In this document: piece by piece, positions 1-7,060 of the stretch
Layout of the letters: each line of letters begins with the position of its first letter
How positions within the stretch are numbered: position 1 is the first letter of the stretch
Source: Solirubrobacterales bacterium
GTDB taxonomy: Bacteria > Actinomycetota > Thermoleophilia > Solirubrobacterales > Solirubrobacteraceae
DNA length: 7,060 bases
Direction: 5' to 3'
Assembly (NCBI GenBank): GCA_003244035.1
Contig: QHBV01000075.1
Span: forward strand, 1-7,060
Translations under genes and position numbers: made by a program
Notes under the pieces: model-generated
Told to the model about the DNA's origin: nothing
Seen by the model: only the letters and a program-made list of their open reading frames with translations
Database searches by the model: none

Positions 1-112
1 AGCTGGCGCTCGGCCTGATAGGCGGCGTTCTCGCCGTTGTTGCGCGCCTCCGCGAGCTCGCGCAGGCGCGCAACAACGGCGAGAACGCCGCCTATCAGGC
101 CGAGCGCCAGCT
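1..112. repeat. 112-bp near-perfect palindrome at the window edge (probable fold-back artefact)
   Basis: Bases 1–49 are the exact reverse complement of 64–112, and the centre 51–62 (CGCGAGCTCGCG) is itself a palindrome. The only mismatch in the whole 112 bp is the pair 50/63 (C opposite C). The right half lies in the dnaK reading frame and encodes normal DnaK residues (ARNNGENAAYQAERQL). The left half encodes the same peptide on the minus strand, so it is a mirrored copy of coding sequence rather than an independent regulatory site. Its position at base 1 and its centre on a short natural palindrome fit a snap-back chimera at a contig end. A real inverted duplication cannot be excluded from this window alone. 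Confidence 0.9.
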
Positions 113-395
113 CACCGATCTTGGCGATTCGGTCGACTCCTCCTCCAAGGAGGAGATCGAGGCGGCGATCAAGGCTGTGCGCGAGGTGCTCACCTCGGAG
201 GATCCCGCGGACATCAACGCCAAGACCGACGCGCTTCAGAGCTCCTTCCATAAGGTCTCCGAGGCGATGTACCAGCGCGCCCAGGAGCAGGCGGCGGCGT
301 CCGGCGACGGCGCCGGCGCCCACACCAACGGCGCGGGCACGGCCGAGGAGGACGTCGTCGACGCCGAGGTCGTCGACGAGGGCACGAAGAAGTGA
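51..395 (+). CDS. dnaK: DnaK (Hsp70 chaperone), C-terminal fragment
   Basis: This is the last part of Hsp70, the ATP-driven cytosolic chaperone that binds exposed hydrophobic segments. Only the end of the substrate-binding domain, the helical lid and the acidic tail are present. The visible sequence runs RELAQARNN, GENAAYQAERQL, then the lid helices (SKEEIEAAIKAVREVL, then KTDALQSSFHKVSEAMYQRA), a Gly/Ala/Thr linker and an acidic tail (EEDVVDAEVVDEGTKK), as expected for bacterial DnaK. The frame stays open to base 3, but bases 1–50 belong to the mirrored arm of the palindrome and do not read as DnaK on this strand, so the genuine homology is placed from about 51. The ATPase domain, start codon and operon promoter lie outside the window. 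The stop codon overlaps the GTG start of grpE (GTGA), which implies translational coupling. In actinobacteria with HspR, DnaK also acts as its co-repressor. Confidence 0.93.
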   Translation, partial: RELAQARNNGENAAYQAERQLTDLGDSVDSSSKEEIEAAIKAVREVLTSEDPADINAKTDALQSSFHKVSEAMYQRAQEQAAASGDGAGAHTNGAGTAEEDVVDAEVVDEGTKK

Positions 396-1057
396 CGCCG
401 GCCGACCCCACCGTCGATCCGCGGGCGCCGGCGGCCGCGGGACCGCAAGCGCCTGAGGCGAGTGGGCCTCAGGCGCCCGAGCCCGCGCCACTCGAGCCGG
501 ACGCGCGCGGCGGCCCCGCGCCACTCGAGCCCGACGCGCCCGGCAGCCCTGCGCCGCTCGTGGGCGACGCGCCCGGGCCCATGCCCGAGGACCACGAGGG
601 CAGGCTCGAGCGCGACCTCGACGAGCTCACGGCCCAGGCCGAGAAGGCCGACGAGTACCTCGAGCTGGCGCAGCGCACGAAGGCGGACTTCGAGAACTAC
701 CGCAAACGAGCGATCAGGGAGGCGGCCGCGGCCCAGGAACGGGGCGTGGTCAAGCTCACGCGCGAGCTGCTGCCGGCGGTCGACAACCTCGACCGCGCGC
801 TGGCGGCCGCCGACGGGGCTACGCCGGTGGCCTCCGGGATCAAGCTCGTGCACGCGGAGGTCCTGGCCGCGCTCGCGCGGGTCGGGATCGAGCCCTTCTC
901 GCCCGTAGGCGAGCCCTTCGATCCCCAGCTCCACGAGGCCGTCGCCCAGCGGTCGGTTCAGGGCGCCGAGGCCGGGACGGTCGTCGAGGTGTACCAGCGC
1001 GGGTACCGGCTCGGTGAGAGCGTGCTGCGCCCCGCGCGGGTGCTCGTCGCGCAGTGA
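392..1057 (+). CDS. grpE: GrpE, nucleotide exchange factor of DnaK
   Basis: GrpE releases ADP from DnaK and so resets the Hsp70 cycle; it works as a cytosolic homodimer. The protein is 221 residues. Residues 1–63 are a Pro/Ala/Glu-rich, low-complexity tail built from tandem repeats. A long coiled-coil helix follows (about 66–110), carrying the family motif KADFENYRKRAIREAA from residue 97. After that come the four-helix-bundle part (LLPAVDNLDRAL) and the C-terminal beta-wing, including FDPQLHEAV and GTVVEVYQRGYRLGESVLRPARVLV (from residue 195). The GTG start at 392 was chosen because it overlaps the dnaK stop in GTGA and has GAGGG at 378–382, nine bases upstream. An internal ATG at 581 would remove only the disordered tail, but I see no good ribosome-binding site before it. 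The variable N-terminus is longer than the roughly 40 residues before the coiled coil in E. coli GrpE. Confidence 0.96.
   Translation: MTPADPTVDPRAPAAAGPQAPEASGPQAPEPAPLEPDARGGPAPLEPDAPGSPAPLVGDAPGPMPEDHEGRLERDLDELTAQAEKADEYLELAQRTKADFENYRKRAIREAAAAQERGVVKLTRELLPAVDNLDRALAAADGATPVASGIKLVHAEVLAALARVGIEPFSPVGEPFDPQLHEAVAQRSVQGAEAGTVVEVYQRGYRLGESVLRPARVLVAQ
440..487 (+). repeat. 24-bp degenerate tandem repeat in grpE (2 copies)
   Basis: Two adjacent 24-bp units, 440–463 and 464–487, encode GPQAPEAS and GPQAPEPA in the disordered N-terminus of GrpE. The first six codons give identical residues but differ at several third positions, so the duplication is not recent. Confidence 0.75.
449..476 (+). 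other. 11-bp perfect hairpin early in grpE mRNA
   Basis: GCGCCTGAGGC at 449–459 is the exact reverse complement of GCCTCAGGCGC at 466–476, separated by a six-base loop (GAGTGG). It would form a strong RNA stem starting 54 bases after the dnaK stop codon, inside the first 30 codons of grpE. No T-run follows, so it is not a standard intrinsic terminator. It also falls across the two 24-bp repeat units, so it could simply be a by-product of repeat sequence. A role in lowering GrpE output or marking an mRNA processing or stability boundary after dnaK is inference only. Confidence 0.55.
485..583 (+). repeat. 33-bp tandem repeat in grpE (3 copies)
   Basis: Three in-frame 33-bp units start at 485, 518 and 551. 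The first two share GCGCCACTCGAGCC and encode APLEPDARGGP and APLEPDAPGSP. The third is diverged and encodes APLVGDAPGPM. Together they form an 11-residue acidic/proline-rich repeat just before the coiled coil of GrpE. In-frame copy-number change here would alter only the length of the flexible tail. Confidence 0.8.
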
Positions 1058-1072
1058 AGGCGGTGAGCGGCG

Positions 1073-2266
1073 ATGGCTGACAGGCCTGACTACTACAAGG
1101 TCCTCGGGGTCGGGAAGAACGCCTCCGAGGAGGAGATCAAGAAGTCCTACCGGAAGCTCGCGCGCAAGTATCACCCGGACCGGAACGCCGGCGACAAGCA
1201 GGCGGAGGAGCGCTTCAAGCAGATCTCGCAGGCGCACGACGTGCTCTCCGATCCCGACAAGCGCAAGGCCTACGACCGCGGCACTGGGGCCTTCGGCGGC
1301 TTCGGCGCGCCGGGCGGGGCCTCCGGGGGCTTCGATCCGAGCGCGTTCGGCGGCGTCGGCGACATCCTCTCGAACCTATTCGGGGGAGCGCCCGGGGGGA
1401 CGGGGGCCGGCGGGCGAACCGGCGCCACCCGCGGCGGGCGTGCCCGCGAGGCGCGCGGCCGCGATCTCGAGACCGAGGTGTCACTCAGCTTCGACCAGGG
1501 GGTCCACGGCGCCCAGGTCCCGCTCGCGGTTCCCACCTCGAAACCGTGCCCGACCTGCCATGGGACGGGGGCGCGGCCCGGCACCACCCCAAAGGTCTGC
1601 CCCGTCTGCAATGGCCGCGGCATCGAGGCCCAGAGCCAGGGGATCTTCTCGATCTCGCAGCCGTGCTCGAATTGCGGCGGCTCGGGCACCGTGATCGAGG
1701 ACCCGTGTTCCACCTGCGGAGGCAGCGGCGCGCAGCGCAGCGTCCGGCGGCTGCGCGTCAACATCCCCGCCGGCGTGCGTGACGGCAGCCGGATCCGGCT
1801 CGCCGGCAAGGGCGAGCCGGCACCCCGCGCCGCCGCCGCGGGACCCGCCGGCGCCGGCGCTGGGGGTCCAGCCGCGGGAGGCGGAGGTGGTCCCGGGGAC
1901 CTGTACGTGATCACGCGCGTGGCTGACTCGCCGGTGTTCAAGCGAGCCGGGGAAAACCTCGAGGTCGAGGTCCCCTTGACGATATCCGAGGCGATCCGCG
2001 GGGGTGTGATCGAGGTCCCGACGCTGAACGGCTCGAAGCGACTGCGCGTCCCTCAGGGCACCAAGCACGGAACGGTCCAGCGGCTGCGGGGCGAGGGCCC
2101 ACCACGCCTCGGCGCCAACGGCCGCGGCGACATCCACTACCGGTTCGTGATCGACGTGCCCGTGTCGCTCTCGGCCGCTCAGTCCGAGGCGGTTGACAGG
2201 CTCTCCGACGTGTTGGACGGCGATCCCCGCGCGAAGCTGTTCGAGCAGGCGCGGGCCGCGGGCTGA
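1073..2266 (+). CDS. dnaJ: DnaJ (Hsp40), type I co-chaperone
   Basis: DnaJ delivers unfolded clients to DnaK and stimulates its ATPase. This is a 397-residue type I protein with all classic parts. The J-domain spans about 5–70, with HPD at 34–36 after the KLARKY helix. A Gly/Phe-rich linker follows (about 71–115). The zinc-binding domain has four intact CxxCxGxG motifs at residues 159, 176, 198 and 212, with start-to-start spacings of 17, 22 and 14, the same as in E. coli DnaJ. Two C-terminal substrate-binding domains include VNIPAGVRDGSRIRLAGKGE and GDIHYRFVIDVPV. An unusual Gly/Ala/Pro-only stretch at residues 249–274 is about 18 residues longer than the same loop in E. coli DnaJ. The ATG at 1073 lies 15 bases after the grpE stop, with AAGG and GGTGAG as candidate ribosome-binding bases. 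The TGA overlaps the ATG of hspR by one base. Confidence 0.97.
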   Translation: MADRPDYYKVLGVGKNASEEEIKKSYRKLARKYHPDRNAGDKQAEERFKQISQAHDVLSDPDKRKAYDRGTGAFGGFGAPGGASGGFDPSAFGGVGDILSNLFGGAPGGTGAGGRTGATRGGRAREARGRDLETEVSLSFDQGVHGAQVPLAVPTSKPCPTCHGTGARPGTTPKVCPVCNGRGIEAQSQGIFSISQPCSNCGGSGTVIEDPCSTCGGSGAQRSVRRLRVNIPAGVRDGSRIRLAGKGEPAPRAAAAGPAGAGAGGPAAGGGGGPGDLYVITRVADSPVFKRAGENLEVEVPLTISEAIRGGVIEVPTLNGSKRLRVPQGTKHGTVQRLRGEGPPRLGANGRGDIHYRFVIDVPVSLSAAQSEAVDRLSDVLDGDPRAKLFEQARAAG

Positions 2267-2727
2267 TGCCGGTCCGTCGCGTCATCAGCACCGCTCGGGT
2301 GCAGGTGTCCTCGGACCGCGGCGTGTTCATGATCTCGGTCGCGGCCGAGCTGGCGGACATGCACCCGCAGACGCTGCGCATGTACGAGGCGCGTGGGCTG
2401 ATCGAGCCCAAGCGCTCGCCGAAGGGAACGCGGCTGTACTCTCATCAGGACGTGCAGCGGTTGCGCCGGATCCAGGAGATGACCGCGGAGCTCGGGATGA
2501 ACCTCGCCGGCGTCGAGCGTGTGCTGGAGCTCGAGCAGCAGCTCTCGTCGATGACGCGCAAGCTGCAGGCGCTGCAGCGGCGCGCCGGCGAGCTGACCGC
2601 CGAGGTGCGCCGGCTCGAGGCGCTGCGTCGCGAGCTGCGGGCCGAGATCGTGCCGTACGCGCGTGGCGGCGCGCTGGTGCGTTACGGCGAGTCGCAGCCC
2701 TTCGGCGTCCGCGCCGCCGGTCGCTGA
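2266..2727 (+). CDS. hspR: HspR, MerR-family heat-shock repressor
   Basis: HspR is the repressor of actinobacterial dnaK operons and clpB. In studied species it binds an inverted repeat called HAIR and uses DnaK as co-repressor, so that free DnaK closes a feedback loop. This 153-residue protein has the family's MerR-type winged helix-turn-helix from residue 22 (MISVAAELADMHPQTLRMYE, then ARGLIEPKRSPKGTRLYS). It continues with MNLAGVERVLELEQQL and a heptad-rich coiled coil for dimerisation (about 80–125). The C-terminal RAEIVPYARGGALVRY resembles the RRDLVPY...ALVVW end of Streptomyces HspR. The ATG at 2266 was chosen because it is coupled to the dnaJ stop (TGATG) and supplies an N-terminal extension similar in length to known HspR. 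The ATG at 2329 would begin exactly at the helix-turn-helix and truncate the fold. No terminator follows. Confidence 0.93.
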   Translation: MPVRRVISTARVQVSSDRGVFMISVAAELADMHPQTLRMYEARGLIEPKRSPKGTRLYSHQDVQRLRRIQEMTAELGMNLAGVERVLELEQQLSSMTRKLQALQRRAGELTAEVRRLEALRRELRAEIVPYARGGALVRYGESQPFGVRAAGR

Positions 2728-2728
2728 G

Positions 2729-4852
2729 GTGGGCCGGCGCGCGCTCCCCGCGGCGGCGCTGGCGCTACTGGTGGCGCTACTGGCAGCGCCGGCGGCGGTC
2801 GCGGCGCCGCCCACCGCGCGCCTGGGCCAGACCGCGCGGATCGCGAAGCTCGGCGCTGCCCCGCCCTCCCAGCCGCTGCAGCTGGTGCTCCCGCTGCGAG
2901 CCGATTTGACGGGCCTGCAGCGGTTTGCGCTCGCGGTCACGACCCCGGGCTCGCCCCAGTACGGGCAGTACGAGCCGATCGCGCGGCTGGCGCGGCGGTT
3001 CGGGGCTTCGGCGGCCACCCGGGCGCGCGCGCTCGGCTATCTTCGCCGCGTAGGCGCCACCGGCGTCAAGCTCGATGCGACCGGCCTGTTCGCCGACGCG
3101 ACGCTCGGCACCGGGCTCGCGGAGCGGCTGTTCGCCGCGCCGCTGGCGCGGTTCCGCGCGCAGGATGGCTCCCGCTTCGTGCAACCGGCCGGCGAGGCCG
3201 CGACCAACGTCCGTATCCCCGCCCCGCTGCGCGGCCTGGTGACGGCTGTCGTCGGGCTCGACACGCGCCCGCTCGCGCACGCTGCCGCGCAGCCGGCCTC
3301 GGCCTACTACCCGGCAAACGGCACGCAGTCCGGGTGCCCCCAGGGGGCGGGCACCGGGGGGTTCACGCCCAACCAGTACCTGACCGCGTACGGCTACGAC
3401 CCGCTCCAGCACGCCGGCGTCACCGGTCAGGGCCAGCGAGTCGCCCTGATCGAGATCGACGGCTTCAAGGCCTCCGACCTCGACACGTTCGCGAGCTGCT
3501 TCGGGCTGAGCGTGCCCGCGATCAACAGCTACGGCGTGGGGCTCTCACGCCTGCTGGCGCCGGGGGGCGAGTCGACGCTCGACCTCGAGCTGCTCGGCGC
3601 CGCGGCGCCCGGGCTGAAGGCAATCGACGTGTACGAGACCCATGCCGATGCGGCCTCGACGCTGAGGGCGCTGATCGCGCCGCTGCAGAGCCCCGGCCGC
3701 AAGCCGCAGGTCGTCTCCGTCTCGCTCGGCCTGTGCGAGCCGCTGGCGTATCTCGCGGTTGGGCGCCGAGCGCTGAGCAGCGTCGAGGACGCGCTGGCGA
3801 TGGGGACCGCGTCGGGGGTCACGTTCTTGGACGCGAGCGGCGATTCGGGCTCCGCCGACTGCACCGCCGCCGATGGCACGCCGCTGGATCGCCTGTCGGT
3901 CAACTACCCGGCCTCCTCGTGGTGGGTGACCGGCGTCGGCGGCACCAACGTGGTTCTGGACCGGGCAAACCGGATCGCCGGGCAGACCGTTTGGAACGAC
4001 GCGGGGCTCGCCCCCGGATCGGCCGGTGGCGGCGGCAGCAGCATCCTGCTGAACCGGCCGCCCTACCAGAAGGGGACGGTGGCGGCCAACCATCGGGGGG
4101 TCCCCGATGTCGCGATGCTCGCCGACCTCGCGCCCGGATACGCGATTTATTGCTCGAGCCCGGACTGCGTCCCGAAGGGCGTGTCCGCCTGGCAGACGAT
4201 CGGCGGCACCAGCGCCGCGACGCCGCTGCTCGCGGGTGGCTTTGCGCTCGTGGACCAGCTGCTGGGCGCAAGCGGGCGGGAGCAGCTGGGACTGGTCAAT
4301 CCGCTGCTGTACGAGGCCGGCCGGTCGAACGCGGCCGCGAGCTTCTTCGACGACGTGACCGTGGGCAGCAACGATGTCGGTCCGTTCATCGGCAACGGAC
4401 GACCCCTCGGCTGCTGCACCGCCGCTCCCGGCTACGACGAGGCGTCGGGCTTGGGGAGCGTCAACCTCACCCAGTTCGCCCAGCTCGCGGTCACGACGGC
4501 GCCGAAGATCGTGCACGTGTCGCTCTCGCTCCCGCGCCACCAGCGGCCGCTCGCAGCCCGCGCGGTCCGCGCGACGGTGTCGTGCACTGGCCCCTGCAGG
4601 CTGGCTGCCTACGCGGATGTCGCGATCGGGCGCGGTCGGGCCTTCCAGGTGAAGTCTCGGCCCCGCTCCCTGGGCTCCGCCGGTCGCAGGACGGTCGCGA
4701 TCAGCTTCACCGGTAAGGAGCTGCGACGGCTCCGCTCGGCGCGCGCCCACCACCAACGGATCCGGGCCAAGATCTTCGGCGTGATCCTCACCGGCTACGG
4801 CTACGTGCTCAGACAGACGCGAGGTCAGACGCTGACGATCGGGGGGTTGTGA
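2729..4852 (+). CDS. Secreted S53-family (sedolisin/kumamolisin-type) serine-carboxyl peptidase precursor
   Basis: This is a predicted exported pro-protease of 707 residues. The sequence shows, in order: a signal peptide (MGRR, hydrophobic core to about residue 22, AVA cleavage site at 23–25); an activation pro-domain (about 40–180, with SPQYGQY at 75 and RRFGAS); the catalytic domain with Glu281 and Asp285 in ESTLD, the oxyanion Asp372 in ASGDSGS, and nucleophile Ser495 in GGTSAATP; and calcium-site motifs DDVTVGSN (541) and GYDEASGLGS (from 568). All key S53 residues are present, so it should be active, typically at acid pH in this family. All ten cysteines lie after the pro-domain, consistent with disulfides outside the cell. 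A beta-type tail of about 115 residues follows, with no membrane anchor. The GTG at 2729, one base after the hspR stop, was chosen because it puts the signal peptide at the N-terminus; the GTG at 2663 would bury it and overlap hspR. Its ribosome-binding site is weak, which suggests coupling to hspR. Substrate unknown. Confidence 0.92.
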   Translation: MGRRALPAAALALLVALLAAPAAVAAPPTARLGQTARIAKLGAAPPSQPLQLVLPLRADLTGLQRFALAVTTPGSPQYGQYEPIARLARRFGASAATRARALGYLRRVGATGVKLDATGLFADATLGTGLAERLFAAPLARFRAQDGSRFVQPAGEAATNVRIPAPLRGLVTAVVGLDTRPLAHAAAQPASAYYPANGTQSGCPQGAGTGGFTPNQYLTAYGYDPLQHAGVTGQGQRVALIEIDGFKASDLDTFASCFGLSVPAINSYGVGLSRLLAPGGESTLDLELLGAAAPGLKAIDVYETHADAASTLRALIAPLQSPGRKPQVVSVSLGLCEPLAYLAVGRRALSSVEDALAMGTASGVTFLDASGDSGSADCTAADGTPLDRLSVNYPASSWWVTGVGGTNVVLDRANRIAGQTVWNDAGLAPGSAGGGGSSILLNRPPYQKGTVAANHRGVPDVAMLADLAPGYAIYCSSPDCVPKGVSAWQTIGGTSAATPLLAGGFALVDQLLGASGREQLGLVNPLLYEAGRSNAAASFFDDVTVGSNDVGPFIGNGRPLGCCTAAPGYDEASGLGSVNLTQFAQLAVTTAPKIVHVSLSLPRHQRPLAARAVRATVSCTGPCRLAAYADVAIGRGRAFQVKSRPRSLGSAGRRTVAISFTGKELRRLRSARAHHQRIRAKIFGVILTGYGYVLRQTRGQTLTIGGL
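2760..2783 (+). repeat. 12-bp perfect tandem duplication in signal-peptide core
   Basis: TGGCGCTACTGG occurs twice back to back (2760–2771 and 2772–2783). In frame this gives the ALLV/ALLA pattern in the hydrophobic core of the protease signal peptide. Loss or gain of one unit would keep the frame and shift core length by four residues. Confidence 0.85.
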
Positions 4853-4875
4853 GCGTCCCACCCGTCTGCCATAAT
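4847..4875 (+). promoter_or_regulatory. Sigma70-like promoter of clpB
   Basis: TTGTGA (4847–4852; 4 of 6 matches to TTGACA) is separated by exactly 17 bases from CATAAT (4870–4875; 5 of 6 matches to TATAAT). The –35 hexamer contains the stop codon of the protease gene. The predicted transcription start falls near 4882–4884, inside the inverted repeat, leaving a leader of about 35–40 bases before clpB. The AT-rich –10 region stands out sharply from the GC-rich surroundings. Called from sequence match only. Confidence 0.7.
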
Positions 4876-4897
4876 CTAAGTCACGTAGACTTAGATT
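4873..4897. promoter_or_regulatory. Perfect inverted repeat, candidate HspR operator (HAIR-like) at clpB
   Basis: The arm AATCTAAGTC (4873–4882) and its exact reverse complement (4888–4897) flank a five-base centre, ACGTA. It overlaps the last three bases of the –10 hexamer and covers the predicted start point, so a bound protein would block RNA polymerase. The published HspR site is CTTGAGT, seven bases, ACTCAAG. Read with the same spacing, this site is TCTAAGT (4875–4881), seven bases, ACTTAGA (4889–4895). Geometry is identical and each half-site matches at four of seven positions (the final AGT and one inner T). With hspR upstream, HspR is the most likely ligand, but binding by another stress regulator is possible. 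Confidence 0.7.
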
Positions 4898-4919
4898 TCT
4901 CGAGACGCCCGGAGACCGA

Positions 4920-7060
<2,141 letters not shown>

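Noticed and set aside
236..1237. 333-codon minus-strand frame over dnaK, grpE and dnaJ
   Set aside because: It lies entirely opposite confident genes and its composition is a mirror of their codons. No domain is recognised.
2663..2728. Upstream GTG start giving the protease 22 extra residues
   Set aside because: It would overlap the end of hspR by 65 bases and place a non-hydrophobic stretch ahead of an otherwise perfect signal peptide.
4873..4900. The inverted repeat before clpB read as an intrinsic terminator of the upstream operon
   Set aside because: The stem is AT-rich and only three T's follow it, which is weak for a terminator. Its overlap with a good –10 element fits an operator better. 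A minor secondary termination role cannot be excluded.
4853..4919. CIRCE (HrcA) or CtsR operator before clpB
   Set aside because: No TTAGCACTC/GAGTGCTAA pair and no GGTCAAA direct repeats are present. The only repeat has HAIR-like geometry.

Overview
The window is a high-GC chaperone (heat-shock) locus in the actinobacterial order dnaK–grpE–dnaJ–hspR, followed by a secreted S53-family protease gene and then clpB. All genes are on the + strand and tightly packed. The base composition, the GTG starts, the MerR-type regulator HspR after dnaJ, and the Cys/Arg-rich beta-type tail on the protease suggest an actinobacterium. My best guess is Thermoleophilia/Solirubrobacterales-like, but this is inferred from gene order and protein style, not from a database search.

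Layout. Positions 1–112 form a near-perfect palindrome at the very start of the window. Its right half is genuine dnaK coding sequence; its left half looks like a fold-back copy, probably a sequence-end artefact. The 3' end of dnaK (to 395) overlaps grpE (392–1057) by four bases. dnaJ (1073–2266) follows after 15 bases and overlaps hspR (2266–2727) by one base. One base after the hspR stop begins a gene for a 707-residue exported serine-carboxyl peptidase (sedolisin/kumamolisin family, 2729–4852). A 67-bp spacer follows, the only real intergenic region. It holds a sigma70-like promoter and a perfect AT-rich inverted repeat on the promoter's downstream edge, which I read as an HspR-type operator. 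clpB starts at 4920 and runs off the window end after 713 codons.

How it works together. DnaK, GrpE and DnaJ form the Hsp70 folding cycle, and ClpB works with them to disaggregate proteins. HspR is the repressor that in Streptomyces and mycobacteria controls dnaK operons and clpB through an inverted repeat (HAIR), with DnaK as co-repressor. Here the spacing of the clpB inverted repeat matches that architecture, but the half-site sequence differs from the published consensus. The odd member is the S53 protease. It has a signal peptide, a pro-domain, a complete Glu/Asp/Ser catalytic set and calcium-site motifs, and it sits with no visible promoter or terminator behind hspR. This suggests an exported protease co-transcribed with, and possibly heat- or stress-controlled alongside, the cytosolic chaperones.

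No RNA genes, insertion sequences, CRISPR arrays or attachment sites were seen. No gene-free stretch exceeds 300 bases.
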